Origin: Neckera pumila
Taxonomy: Eukaryota; Streptophyta; Bryopsida; Hypnales; Neckeraceae
Direction of reading: 5' to 3'
Assembly: GCA_963969595.1 (NCBI GenBank)
Contig: OZ018410.1
Location: 30,694,913-30,758,912 of the forward strand
Length of the DNA: 64,000 nucleotides
In this document: piece by piece, positions 35,773 to 48,678 of the stretch
How the letters are laid out: every line of letters begins with the position of its first letter
Position numbering within the stretch: the first letter of the stretch is position 1
Program-made: the position numbers and the translations under genes
Notes under the pieces: model-generated
Told to the model about the DNA's origin: nothing
Database searches by the model: none
What the model saw: the letters and a program-made list of their open reading frames with translations, nothing else

Positions 35773-38100
35773 TCAGGTTCTGATGAACGTACAACAGAGT
35801 CGTTTTATTTTGGACTCACCAGAGTTTCTTCGCGACGACGCTGCAACTGCGAGCCAGTTGAATTGCGCACATGGACCTTGAAATGGTAGCACTACGAGAT
35901 TGAGTGCAAGGTCCTCAAATGCCTCTGCCAGCACCGGATTCCAATTTCTTGATCAATGGTGTACGGAGTACAAGTTTGATTGCATTGATGAGCTTTCTAT
36001 AAAAATTATGTGTTGGTGAGATGCGACATTGCTGATCGTGTTGATCGAAATCGAAGAATGGTGGTTTAGGGTGAAGAAACCAAGCGGAGGAAACCCTAAT
36101 GCACGCCTGTAACGGCAAAACTTCGGAATCCGCATCCGTGGTAAAAATGGAGCGGTTTCATATGCGAGCAGCTAAGCCTTAAATCCTAAACCCCAAGTTC
36201 ACAAGCAGGGTTTTGCATTAGCTCTGTATCTCGTGAGCTGTCGTTGTTTGTGCACATGAAGGATGAGGAACTAATTCATCAGGTTCTTGTGTGCGTGATT
36301 TAGTCCCTAATGGCTGGAATTAATCACCAGTTCAAGCTTATATTCTGTCATGAGGCCGGCTAGGGCACTGTGAGGAGCCACATTGTTTTAGATCAGTGTT
36401 GCAATCCTCACGTGTACAGTAGTAGACAGTAGGAATTACAATTATTAGGGCTATGACAGTCGCCAAATTCTGGTCTGGGTTTGGGGCTGTCCTGATCCCC
36501 AACCACACTTAATAAGACAGTTGGATTGTTGTCTCAGCAGGAGCTCCTGACCACTCTTCCACTTGCAAGTGCTGTCACAGATACTGTCACAGTGCGCACA
36601 CAGCAAATGTTGACGTTCCATCAGATCACCGGATTACAGCACACTCCACCGTCTCTAATGACACACTTTGTACGTAATTGCAGTTTCTCTGAATATTGTG
36701 AGGATCCATGCAGTGAACACAGCTGCAAGGAGAACGATTATATGTCCCCGAGGCAGCGTTTCTAGCTAGAGAGGGTTGAGTGTACTGCAAATATTGTCAA
36801 CGCTGAATGTATTCCCGACATTCTCACCTACAACGGCTCACTATATCCTAGAGTTGCACGGGAGGATGGGTTGCAAAGCTCCCCGAGTGTTTCGTGACTG
36901 TGGAAGCAGAGGATGTATATAGGAAGGATGCCAATGCATGATCAGGCACATTTTCATCTCTGGGTCGTGCACCAAAGGTAATTCTATTCAGCTGCAAATT
37001 CTCAGAACGGAATTCTCAGTGCTTGGTGAATGGGATGTCTACGCTAATCGTAGCATCCGATCCTTGAACGAAGCACGCATGCAGAGAGCAATCGCTTCCG
37101 TAGGCAGACGTACGCGCAAGAACGGATTCCCGAAGCTCGCCCGGAAACTTATTGCTCCGATTCGTGCACGTCAATGCACAAATTCTGTTTTTTGCTGACA
37201 TTTGGAGGTCTTCTGCCTGGACTTTTACCGGTCTCTCACTCGTGTCCGCATTGGTTTTATACATTCCATTTTGGAATTGATGCGCCATAGGTTGACAAGT
37301 GATGGAGGTAAACCAGTCTGTGACAGGCAAACTGCCCAATGCAGACACCTTGGAAATGGCCCATTACAGTCTTTCATCAACCCATGATAGACTTTTTTAA
37401 TAAAAAATGAACAGTTAAATTAAAAAACTACTGTAGCATCATAAGTTAATTACTTCTACACAATGTCATGTCTATCCGCAATACAAAAGTTTGCAAATAT
37501 TTCACTTTATAAATCAACATCAAATGAATAAAACCTTCCCTTACATATGTATATATACAAGATCAATTATTATTAAAAGATCAAAGTTAAGGAAAAAAAA
37601 TAAGCTAGACACAGTCACTTCCAAGTTGTATTCTTAAGAGAACATATTTTTTTTCACTTGTCCTTCCACGATACAATTACCCCAGGCTAAAATGGCAGCC
37701 TTCTGTTAAAGGGCTTTAATTTTTATAGAATCTTCATGAAAACTTCTTTAATACTCCATCATATGTGAAATTTTTTATTTCATTTGCTTTGTCTCCACGA
37801 GATGCATCTTTAATGGTGAACATCCATTACCATTGAAAATATAGAAGAGCAGTTATAGGTTGTTTATAAGATGTCATCTCATGATTCTACTCTATGAATG
37901 GTTTTGTGATTTAAGATAGACTACTTCAAAAATTTGCAAAAATTACAATTTTTATTAGAAAATATAATTCCACTTCGTTTTGATTTGTGAAACAAATGCA
38001 CAATTCTGAAAAATTTGAGCCCCTCTTAGAGTTTTCCCTAAGATATTCATATTGCTAGCGTGCATGGTAATAGGCTTGTCTACTTTCTATCCCATAATAT
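35773..38100. other. Intergenic spacer, no gene recognised
   Basis: Short ORFs at 36526-36765 and 36938-37198 lack recognisable motifs. After about 37390 the sequence is strongly AT-rich. A TACGGAGTA word lies at 35962. Confidence 0.4.
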
Positions 38101-38109
38101 TTTTGGGCC

Positions 38110-38940
38110 TTTAGATCTAGATTCTTGAGGATTAAGGTAGTCTACTCTATTGAAAGCAAACATGACACAAAGGAACATTTTGTTTTCTTCAATGTACCAA
38201 CAGTGTACATTTCAAGAGGTGGTCGTTTTTGTTTTCTGTTTTTAACAAATGGAAAACCCTTTGCATTAAAAAGAAACCAAAGAACAATAGCTGGACAAAA
38301 GAGTTGAACAAGACCGGCCCAAAAAGAAACCAAAGGAGCGCTAAAAGAAAGAGTACTCAGAAGGGCAAACCCTATTCCAGAATACTTCTTTCTCGCCCCT
38401 CCTATAAGCCAGAATGGGTGATTGGAGCCATACGCGCTCAAACCTACTGTGAAACTCGTTAGACCGCTGGGGATGATGACGAGCAATACACATAGCCTTC
38501 ATTTCTGCCGCCCGGCTCGCATCTAAGAGAGCCTCCCACAATGCTTGATGACAGTTACCTTTAGGCCAAGGAGCATTAGCGAACACATTACTATTACGAG
38601 AAATCCAAATAATCCATAAAGCTTGACCACGAAGTAAAGTCCATATAGTCCTGAGGCCGATAAGTCTATGTGGCAACTTGGTGCCGAAGATACATTGGGT
38701 AAAACTAAACCTATTGTGAGGTCCCATAACCGGTTGAACTCCTAGTATGTGGTAGAGATTTGACTGAGCATACTCCCAAATCCCCTGAGCACGTGAACAA
38801 TGGTAGAATCTGTGGATCGGTGTTTCTTCCACATTGTCCATGCAACAATTGCATCTAACGTCGATAGCTGGGTTAATACGTGCTCTCCATGAATGGACCG
38901 CCACCGCATTATGCCAGACGGATCACATAGAGGTGGTCAT
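38110..38940 (-). pseudogene. LINE 3' fragment with RVT zinc-binding domain
   Basis: The minus strand encodes the zf-RVT domain found at the end of plant LINE ORF2: WHNAVAVHSWRARINP, then a Cys-X2-Cys (CNCC) followed by HRFYHC, and later a TLLRGQALWIIWISRN block. The open piece is 38904-38341, with sequence upstream still in frame to about 38940. Nothing upstream (RT or endonuclease) is present, so this is a truncated insertion. It is not simply the missing tail of the LINE at 830-7625, because it lies 30 kb away in the other orientation. Confidence 0.85.
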
Positions 38941-38964
38941 TTTCAGTGACGATTGTGTTTCATC

Positions 38965-39135
38965 TTCAAGAAATTCATAACTAATTCCACAAAGCTCCAA
39001 AAAAATATAAAACGACTTGGATTAGATGACAATTGCCTCTGTCTTTCCAGGGAAATTTACTGAAAATGATTCAAAGTTTCACCTCCTCAAATTCACCTCT
39101 TTAAAAGCGCGCTTCATGGACCTCCTACCTTACCT
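38965..39135. repeat. Dispersed repeat, copy 1 (partner at 46555-46725)
   Basis: The block beginning TTCATAACTAATTCCACAAA and containing AAACGACTTGGATTAGATG is shared with 46555-46725 in the same order and orientation, with scattered differences. No terminal structure was seen, so the element type is unknown. Confidence 0.7.
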
Positions 39136-39730
39136 TATCGAACCAACTTCAGCCGTTTTCAGCTGCCCAACTCATTGTTGGAGTATATTAGCAGGAGAAG
39201 GACCAATTCCAAGTCACCCAACCTGTGCCACCACGGCTCCTTCGTCTGTTCCATTGGCTCGGCGTGCAGCACGTCGTGTTTGCCTGCGTCAGTGCTTCCC
39301 TGGACGCCGTCCTTTTGCCGGACTCCTCAGCTCACCGCTGCAATTCTGCAATTCTGCAAAGTCCAGACCACGCCAGCTGCTTTCAATGTGGCCAAATCTA
39401 AGTTGAGTGAACAGAATTCGAGACGACGCAGTTCGAGTCATTCGATACTAACTGAGTCTAATGCAGTTCTCATTTAAAAAAAAACAGTTCTTCAATTCCT
39501 CCCTGTTCGTTGTCTGGTCCCCCCGCCAGGACCACTTGGGGCTGACGACGACGACGGAGCTTGAGTATTTAGTAACCCTTCAGTTTGCAATGAAATCTCG
39601 GTCGATTGGTTTGTTTCAAAAAATGAAAATGAAAAAAGAATGGTGAGCACTTCCAAGCCCTACTGTACTGGACAAACCTGAGTTCGAGAACTTCAATGAT
39701 TCATTCGATGCTTAAGTTACTAACATACCC
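39136..39730. other. Spacer, no gene recognised
   Basis: ORFs in this GC-richer patch (39026-39406 and 39175-39477) overlap each other in different frames and show no family motif. Confidence 0.4.
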
Positions 39731-41388
39731 CCCCTAAAGGCCCAAGGCCTTTTTTCTGCCAAAAAACACTCAAAATTGTCATTTCTATAGCAAAGAGTAA
39801 AAAATTTTGAAAATTGTTTTTTTTCACATCTAACTGTAAGATCTTACACCTAACTAGTATGAGAATGTGTGGAAAAATTTCAGAATTTTGGACCGCATAG
39901 ATTGCAAGACATCTGCGTTTAAAGTGAAAAAAACAAGTTATTCAGTACATTGTGGGACTAGATTATGACTTTGAACATTTCTACCTTAAATTTTTTGCAC
40001 TACAGAGTTTTAAGCTTTAAATCTTTATAATCGAAAATTGAGTTGAGAATCTAGGAAAAAAAAATCCAAAAAAATTTGATTTTCATTACTTAAAAAATTG
40101 TTAAGTAGAAGTAGACACAAGATAGAAGGAAAATTTAAAATATTAATATCTTTTATAATTAAAAAGCACTGATCCCAATGGTGAGATTGTTCTAGCAAAA
40201 AAAAAAAACCTTGTGGAACTTTTTTTTTTTTGAAATGGTTAAAATGGCATTCAGAAATGAAGGGTGGTTGCAAGAAAGACCGACCGGTTTTTGTAGCGTT
40301 TTCTATAGTACTCATTTTTTTTCTTTGGGAGTACTATATAATTAGAAAAACAATTTTAAAAAAATCTGAAAAATATGTTTCATGTATATACCTTTAAAAA
40401 GAAGGTACCCTAGGAAGGAAAAGCATAGAAAATTTTTCTAGGTAGGAGAACTAGAAAATCTCATGAAAAGTGCAAAACGTCAAGAAAATAGGTACTTTCA
40501 CATTTTAATTTGTAAAAAATAGGAATATCAATTTAAAAATAAAAATAAAAACTGTCAATTTGAGAGAACTTTATAGTGAAGAGATTTCACTAAAAGAATG
40601 ATCTTAAAACTATATTCAATGTTCAGAAATGCGCGCACACCAGAGCCCTGTTAGCAAGCATGTGGAGTACATAAAATAAAACAATTTTAAATTTCCTTTG
40701 GTAGGAATATGAATTTCTACTATGGAAAGAGACCACAAAGATTTTAGCTCTAGATCATGAATTTTGGATGCTCCCTAGTACTAAAAAACCCTAAACTACA
40801 AAGTGTGACAAATTAGCTAAATTCAAAATTAATTAACAAAATCTTTTTCTAAATATCTGAAAAATAAGGATTCTAATTACTATAAAGTTTGTCATCTTCA
40901 ATAAAAATTCCAAGCAGATTGGCTTCACCCTCCAAAAGTTATGGCTGTTCACAACTTCGTCACTTCCATTGTGATGCCAAATAGTACCGGTCTTTCTTGC
41001 ATTCTCCCTGAATCCTACAAGTTATTTTTTTCAAGAAGATGCTTTAAGTGCCCGAAAAACAAGATTGTCCATAACTTTCTCATAAAAAATCCAAATGAAA
41101 TGAATCAAAGCTTTGCAGATAGACAAAAATATAATCTATAAGAAAAAAAATTAAAAAAGAAATTAAAAAATTGCAATTTTTTTTTTTGCTGCCCTTGGTC
41201 CCCTATTTTGAGCTTATTTGGGCATGACTTATTTTCCCGGGCACCAATTGAAAAAAAAACTATATTCCACAAAGCTTAGCAGTTTTTCTATCTTCCAAAA
41301 AAGTTTTGAAAATCTCAACAAAATTTCAATCCATAGGTACCTGCCCGAAATTCCATTTGTCCCCTGTAGGGACAATAGGCCTTTAGGG
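39731..41388 (-). mobile_element. TTAA-type piggyBac-like element, copy C, carrying a nested element
   Basis: The left end is CCCCTAAAGGCCC at 39731 and the right end GGCCTTTAGGG ends at 41388, followed by T and TTAA (41390-41393). The left TTAA has been lost. Without the nested family 1 element and its 4-bp duplication (751 bp) the copy is about 907 bp. A near-terminal palindrome TTGTCCCCTGTAGGGACAA lies at 41358-41375. Internal sequence is the inverse of copies D and E, so it lies in minus orientation. Confidence 0.86.
40262..41008 (+). mobile_element. TIR family 1 copy 3 (TSD TGAA)
   Basis: The left end GGGTGGTTGCAAGAAAGACC and the right end, reverse-complemented GGGAGAATGCAAGAAAGACC, are diverged forms of the family 1 repeat. 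TGAA flanks both sides (40258-40261 and 41009-41012). The empty site is seen in related copies of the host element, which read aaaTGAAtcctac when reverse-complemented (copy E near 47872). Length 747 bp. Confidence 0.9.
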
Positions 41389-43199
41389 TTTAACTTACTG
41401 TCTCATTTTTTATTTTTTTAAGTCTTTCCAAGCCCTAACTTACCCTCCATTATGGTGCATTCGCACTTGGTGTTTGGTAACAACGGTTCCTAAAAGATAA
41501 GACCTCTGTAAAAAGAGAAGAAAACCTGTTTTTTATTGAAACGCATTTATTGCGTTGGTTCGGTAATAATCCAGTCGTGAGAAGTTATGCAGCGTTCACA
41601 TATGCGAAACATGTACTGCCTGGCCTCCAGCCTCCAAGGCAATGGTTTTACGGGATAGTGCACTCTTGAAGTATCTAAGTGCTCAATTATTTGCCTTCAA
41701 ATTTTTGAGAGGGCGGCCGCTGATGGAGAATGGGCAGAGCAAGCTATTGCGACGTTTTGAAAACACACGAAATATATATATAGCTAGCCTCAGTTTGGGA
41801 GACTCGATTTTTATGGTAACCAGATTACAGGTTCTGAAAAGAAGTTTGCTTCAATGGGAAGAAGAAGAGCAGTACAGAATCACTGAAAAGCTGGGTAAGT
41901 TGTAATTTAGGAATCTTAGGAAACACAGTCATCTTGAATGAATCGTCGATGCTTCAACGACCGGCCTCCGACTACATGTTCGCAGTAGTAATCATTGAGA
42001 AACGGAAGCTTCTGATTCCCGGTCGAAAACGCAAAAACAAAAACGCAAGAAGAGAAAATTAAAAGAAAGCATCTCATTCCCAGTCAATAAAACAAGAGCA
42101 TCTGATTTCCGGTCAAGGAAAACGAAAGCATCTGATTGCGATCCCAGTCGACAAAAATTCAAGCAGTTGATTCCTGAATTTTTGATCTAAGACTATTGGG
42201 ATTCATCAGTTCTACAATTCACACCCCTGTCTGCACCCTGCCACGATCTCACAACTCAGAATTCAACCAAATCCGTGAAACCCTACCGCAAGTCAGACCC
42301 CAATGCAGAAGATCGACAAACCTTACGCACAGCACTCGCACTCGCTGCATTGCATTCGTGAGACGCATCCTGATTGTCGAACCAGTAGCTTGCGAACCAC
42401 CCAAGGACTTTGCGAGATAGAGGACATAGATTTTTAGTGTTTCCGTATACAGCTGTTTTATCTTAATCGCCCTCTCAGATGGCCTTTAACTATCAGCGGT
42501 CCTACAAATCTCATATCTACGTTTCCAGATGATTGTACTCATTAAATTCGACAGATAGCACTTCCTTTAAAAAATACCGTGGGACCACCGCGTTTGGAAA
42601 CACCGCACTTTGTGCCTGCCACGCACGACTCGCACGACTCCACGCACGACTCCACGCACGACTCCAGGTCGGCTCGGCAGTTACAAAACGTCATGGGGGT
42701 GAAGCCCTGCTCCTACTGCGCCGTAACAGCGCCTTCTCTAAGGCCAGGTGTGAATGTACCCGAAGCTGACGTCCTCGGTTCACAAGTTGTGCACTTGTCA
42801 GTAGTGTCAGCACTAATTTAGTGTAATTCAGGTTTCGGTACGAGATTCCCTTCGAAGTTTGAACTCTTTTTTTTCTTTTTTTCTTGGCACAAATGACAAA
42901 GTTTGAACTTGAAAACATGCAATCGGCATTGATTTTCATAAATGTCATAACTCAGTATCAAGTGGACAGGGCTTTGATGGCGGCATGCGGATGGTTATCG
43001 GCTTCCAGGAGTTCCAGGCTTTGAGCCAGCCAATTTTTGTTTGATGCTTTTGTTTGTTTTTAGAGCGACTTGCACTCTGGAATGTATGCAAGTAAGTTAA
43101 AGTAAGGAAATAATGGATAGTTGGATACGGAAATAATGGACGCAATCATCCACATATGTAGGCTCATTTACAATCTTTAATTAAGTAGCTTTCATTTAA
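41389..43199. other. Spacer with short tandem repeats
   Basis: No gene is supportable. A degenerate 26-40 bp unit (GCATCTGATTCCCGGTCAA-like) is repeated four or five times at about 42005-42175. A 12-bp unit ACGCACGACTCC is repeated about four times at 42618-42665. ORFs here (41642-41905, 42533-42769) lack motifs and the latter is partly a product of the tandem repeat. Confidence 0.5.
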
Positions 43200-44124
43200 C
43201 CCCTAAAGGACCAGTTGTCCCCTCGGGGGACAATTTGGGTCCGGGCAGGTTCCTATGATCTCAATTTTTAGTAATACTTTTTGGGATTTTTAGAGGTTGT
43301 GTATTTTTGCAAGATATTTGTGAATATATAATTTTTATTTTAATTGATGCCCGGGAGCAAAAGTTATGGCACAATAAGTAAAATTAGAATTTTGCGGGCA
43401 GCAGAAAAAAAATCACAAAAAGTCAAAATAATTTTATTTCAAATTTTTTCCTCAAAGATTATATTTTTGTCTACATGTGAAGCTTTGTTTCATTCAATTT
43501 GGACTAATAATGAGAAAGTTATGGACAATCTTAGTTTTTCGGGCAATCTAAGCATCTTCTTGAAAAAATAAGTTGTAGAATTCATTTTTGAATGCAATTT
43601 TGAGAATTTTGAGAATTTTTTTGTTAGATAGGGTTAGATTTTCTTGCTAGAACAATCTCACCGTTGGGATTATTGTGATTCAATTCCATCTAAAAGCTAT
43701 TAACAATTTAGTTTTTTCTTCAATCTTGTACCTACCTCTACTTAACAATTTTTTAATGAGTGAAAAATAAGTGCTTTTTTTCCTAAATTTTTTTGGTAGA
43801 TTCTCAACTCAACTACTTAACATAAATAAGTAGAAAACCGAAATCAGTAGTGCAAAAAAATTGAACTAAAAAGATTCAAAGCCAAAAAATCTAGTCAAGC
43901 AAGGTGGAAAAAAACTTGTTTTCTTCACTTTAAATGCATATATCTTGCAATCTACGTGGTCAAAGTTGCTGAAATTTCTTCCACATATTCATATACTAGT
44001 CAAGTATAAGATCTTACGGTTGGATATGCAAAAAAAAACAATTATTTAAACTCTTTTCTCTTTGCAATAGAAATGACAGTTTTGAATGGTTTTTGGTAGG
44101 AAAATCACCTCGGTCCTTTAGGGG
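43200..44124 (+). mobile_element. TTAA-flanked piggyBac-like element, copy D (best preserved)
   Basis: This 925-bp element has perfect 13-bp terminal inverted repeats, CCCCTAAAGGACC, and intact TTAA on both sides (43196-43199 and 44125-44128). Just inside the left end is a palindrome GTTGTCCCCTCGGGGGACAAT (43214-43234). The interior is AT-rich with repeated GGGCAG words and no transposase. Confidence 0.93.
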
Positions 44125-44128
44125 TTAA

Positions 44129-46928
44129 CCTGGAAAGGTCCATGCATCTCAAAGTGGATGCGCCTGGGTCCACCTTGAATGCGATTTTTTATTTTTTAAA
44201 TCCCTAATTGCCTAAGGCACCAAATTTTGGTGTCGACAATACTTTAGGGTCAAATAAAGCCTAACAAAGTTGCTATTTTTAGTAGTTTATATTTTTGAAA
44301 AATCCCTTTTAAAGTCTAGTTTAGCATCAAAAAACCAATTTTGAAAATGATTGATTATGATTTTTCTATTCAAGACTTTGTGCAAGGGTGTCCATTGCAA
44401 TCTTGAGTTTCCTTAGTGTTGAGGGTTCTTGGAAATGAGCCTCAAATACCGACTACATCTTGGAGAGAAAATCACACTAGAAATTCATTTAAAAAAACTA
44501 TAGAAGAGATTTTGAAGAGCCATAAATTGAGTGGAGTTATGCATGCTAGACCCTTTAACCTCAAATTTTTTTTGGTGACCAACTTTTTAGATTTGACATG
44601 TGAAAAGAGGATTAAAAGACTTCAAATCACTTTAGCAGTTTTCACACCCTCATGATCAATCCATAAGTGATAGTGCTATGTTTTCTTTTCTTATGTGATC
44701 TTTAACATGTTTAGTTTGTATGCAATCTAACATGGCACTAGTCATACCAGCATCAGATTTGAAGTTCTTTAATTTTATATTTATTTTAATGTTCATTTTT
44801 TTTCATTTTTTTCAATTATTTAATTAAATTGTCTTGTGCTATTTAGGCCTTGCAATTCATTGGCCGAAGAAGAAGAAGAAATTTAAAAATTCAGTTTTTT
44901 CCAGCTAGCATTCCCTGCTATTCCTACTATCCGGAAGTTAGAAGCCCTTTGAGGGTTGAATTTTTTCCTAATGCAGCAAAAAATACAAAAATTTATACAT
45001 AGATAAATTTGATTTGATAGCCAAATTTGACTTCAAGGACTTTGTTGTACACTAAATAGGGTTTTAAGGTGATCCATATTAATTAATCAATATTTCACAC
45101 TAAATAAATATCTACCTTTGTTGTACATCAATAATTACTGAAGTGTCCGAGGGCTATACATTATGTTTCAAACATCTATAATTTTCCACAATGAGTTCCT
45201 TTAATTTTTTGGTCCCTTTCATACCCCTATTCAATATAGCTATTTTTGGTGTAAAAATAAAATAACCAATTGATAAATTTCACACTAATTTCCATTGTTA
45301 TTTGTACTTTTTAAGAAAACATTAAATAATTAGGATTGTTTTTATTATTTTACTTATTTAATTTCAAATTTTGGAACAAAAATGATAACAATAACAATTT
45401 TCACAGCACAAATTGAAAATTCTTACAATGATATAAAATTCAGAGTTTGAAGTAATAAAAAATATAGGACTCATATTTGAGCACAATCTAATAGGCTTCA
45501 TTAAGCTTAGATATAATATTTCACTAGTTAGCAATGGATCTTGTCCTCAGGGATCAAGGATTTGACAATTTCATCCATTTATTCGAACATTTTTCCTAGT
45601 GTTAAAATCAAGTAAGATTCTAGTAAAAATTGCCAAGAAAAATTTGTACTTCTAATACAACGTAAGATTCTTGGCATGGTGCTTTATACGACAATTGTGA
45701 CCAAGTGCCATAGCCATAACTTTGATGGAATGTGATTGGAAGATAAGAGGGGGGAGGGGACCAAGTTTATTTTCTGCTAGATTTCATAAATGAAGAGTGA
45801 ACAAGGCCCAAATTGGTTGAGAAAATGACATAAAAACTCTACCATTTCTATATGGATATAGTATCATGGTTATTAAGATTTTATTATGACAAAATCTAGT
45901 CGTAATCCTTCAAGCTTTTTGTAAGCTAAAATGGATTTTGGAAGTTTAAAATGAAGTATCAGATTTATCTATTTTTCCACGTATTTTTTTAAGGCTAGGA
46001 AAACAAAAAAAGTTCAAAGAAATCTAATTTTTGTTAAGAATTTGAGTTCTAGGGCTTGAAAGCGTAACAAAGCTACATTATCAAAATCTTGGGCACCCTT
46101 GAAAAATATATTGTGTTGTTCTTTGGTTGGTCATATCTCACTTATACATTGCTTCTAAACCCTACTTCTTTGTAATAAGCCCCTTGCACTAGTCAATAAT
46201 AATAAGATCATATAGTTATAAATTCTAAAAACTATATAAAATTTTATCTACATTCTTATTTTTAGAAGTTTTTTTTGGCAACTTCACAAGTATATTCTAA
46301 CTTTGGACCCAAATAGCTGTAGGGGGGGAAGATTGTCTCACAGGAGTTTTAGGATAAACACATGGTCTACCTAACTAGTTGGTCCTTTCATCTCATTCTC
46401 TAATACTAGAGTACTAAGGTAGGAAGTTCTAAAATTGTTGAGGCTCTAAAATGTACATTATTCATACATGTTTACTTTTTGTTGCCTTCAACAATGTACA
46501 AAAAATGTAGATTTTAGGAGGTGGACAAATTTAAAGCCCTATGCCATTTCAACTTCAAAATTTCATAACTAATTCCATAAAGCTCCAAAAAATGAAACGA
46601 CTTGGATTAGATGCCAATTCCATTTGTCTTTCAAGGAAATTTATTGAAAAACATTTCAAGATATCTTTCCTTCCCCAAATTCAATTTCAGCTCTTAAGTG
46701 AGTGATTTGTGGACCTCCTGCCTTATTATTTGTCGGGCAATCACTTGGTTTCTAAATCTACATATTTTGCCACTATTCTATGTATTATTTTGATGTTTTT
46801 CTAGTGATGGTAAGAGCAACTCCACTGCAATACTTTGAAACAACACTATGAAACAAATCAATGGAGAACATTCTTCATTATTAGAAGATCAATGGTGCAT
46901 AACAACTCCACAACTCTTAAGTTCTTGC
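44129..46928. other. AT-rich intergenic spacer
   Basis: No coding signal. It holds copy 2 of a dispersed repeat (46555-46725) and, at 46816, a Harbinger-like end GAGCAACTCCACTGCAA preceded by TAA but without a clear partner. Confidence 0.45.
46555..46725. repeat. Dispersed repeat, copy 2 (partner at 38965-39135)
   Basis: Shares TTCATAACTAATTCCA, AAACGACTTGGATTAGATG and the following ~100 bp with 38965-39135. Confidence 0.7.
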
Positions 46929-46931
46929 TAA

Positions 46932-47360
46932 GAGCAACCCCATAGCTAACACACTGAATAGGGGCATCAAGCAAAGATGTGTTGTGGTTTGGCAAGCTGC
47001 CATTTCAATTGAAGAGTGACGAGCCCATGATAAGACTTGCCAAGTGGTCAAAAGGTGCACTATACTTCTTATTTTATAATTTTAAAAAGAATCGCTTCAA
47101 CTTTTGAAGAGAAGCTTTCAAAATGTGAATTTCAAAGATTATTAAATAACTTGGCAAGCCGCATTCAAGACTCTCCATTTGCCAATGGTTGCAAGGATCA
47201 AGGAAACACGGAACGGACTTATACGTTGCAACCCTCTTCATTTTTTGAAGTGGTCGGGCATATTTTTGCTATTGGCGAGTGTGCTAGGGGGCAATTTCTA
47301 AGCCAAGGCCCACCCATTGCCCGTGTTGAGTGCTTTTGGCGCCTTGCTGCGAGGTTGCTC
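46932..47360. mobile_element. 429-bp PIF/Harbinger-type MITE
   Basis: The left end is GAGCAACCCCATAGCTAA; the right end, reverse-complemented, is GAGCAACCTCGCAGCAAG. TAA flanks both sides (46929-46931 and 47361-47363). A TWA 3-bp duplication and a GAGCA-type repeat are characteristic of PIF/Harbinger elements. A 108-codon ORF inside (47037-47363) shows no transposase motif. Confidence 0.8.
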
Positions 47361-47485
47361 TAAGAATTCCATGTCATTAGAGTAATCGTAAAATCGTCCT
47401 ATGTTTGTAGCCAGTTTTCAGAGGAAGGTTTACAGTATGATTCTCTGTCATTCACTTGCCACAAAATGGCCTCCTCGTAGTTTAA

Positions 47486-48409
47486 CCCCTAAAGGACCAT
47501 TGTCAATTCGGGGGACAGATGGAATTTTGGGCAGGTACCTACGGGCTGAATTTTTGTTGTGATTTTTTGAAACTTTTTTTGAAGATAGGAAAATTGCGAA
47601 GCTTCATGGGAATATAATTCTTTTTTCAATCGGTGCCTGGGAAAAAAAGTTATACCCAAATAAGCTCAAAACAAGGGACGTTGGGCAGCCAAAAAAATTT
47701 TGCAATTTACTTTTTTAATTTATTTTAATTTATTTTTCTTATAGATTATATTTTTGTCTATCTGGGAAGCTTTGATTCATTTCATTTGGATTTGTTATGA
47801 GAAAGTTATGGACAATCTTGTTTTTTGGGCACTTAGAGCATCTTCCTGAAAAAAATAACTTGTAGGATTCATTTCTGAATGCAATTTTTACAATTTAAAA
47901 AAAAGAAGTTCCACAAGGTCTAGTTTTTTTGCTAGAACAATCTCACCATTGGAATTAGTGTTTTTTAGTTCCATATAAAAGATATTAATATTTTATATTT
48001 TCCTTCTATCTTGTACCTACTTCTACTTAACAATTTTTTTAAGAATGAAAATGAAGTTTTTTTTAATTTCTTTTCTTTTACATAGATTCTCAACTCAATT
48101 CTGCACTATATATATTAAAAGCTCAAAATTCTGTAGTGCAAAAAATTAAAGTTAAAAATGTTCAAAGTCATAAAATCTAGTCCCACAATGTGCTGAAAAA
48201 CTTGTTTTTTTCACTTTAAACGCAGATATCTTGCAATCTGTGTGGTCAAAAATTCTGACATTTTTTCCACACATTGTCATACTAGTTAGGTATAAGATCC
48301 TATGGTTAGATGTGAAAAATAGACAATTTTCAATTTTTTTTACTCTTTGCTATAGAAATGGTAGTTTTGAGTGTTTTTTGGCAGAAAAAAGGCCTTGGTT
48401 CTTTAGGGA
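47486..48409 (+). mobile_element. TTAA-flanked piggyBac-like element, copy E
   Basis: The left end CCCCTAAAGGACC follows TTAA (47482-47485) and the right end GGTTCTTTAGGGA precedes TTAA (48410-48413). Length 924 bp. The interior aligns with copies C and D, including GATTCATTTCTGAATGCAA near 47868, the empty site for the nested element in copy C. Confidence 0.92.
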
Positions 48410-48413
48410 TTAA

Positions 48414-48456
48414 GTTTGTTTGTTTGTTTGTTTGTTTGTTTGTTTGTTTGTTTGTT
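48414..48456. repeat. (GTTT)n microsatellite
   Basis: About ten uninterrupted GTTT units directly beside the right TTAA of copy E. Confidence 0.95.
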
Positions 48457-48678
48457 AAGGATTAACTAAGAATAATAGAGAAGAAACACGGCACCAAACT
48501 CCATTGGACTTGAGTTTTGGTACTCCGGTGAGTTTGGTCTTGTATATTTCCTGAACTCCAGTTCCTGGTCCGGCATTTGCATTGAAGATGATGCGGGTTA
48601 ACGCTTGTGGCCCGCAATCAAGGCTTGAGACACACACGACAAAAGTTACCACCAATGCTGCTCTGGTATTCGCCTTAA

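Noticed and set aside
42533..42821. Overlapping ORFs at a His/Thr/Asp-rich repeat
   Set aside because: The open frames are created by the 12-bp tandem repeat and exist in two frames at once.
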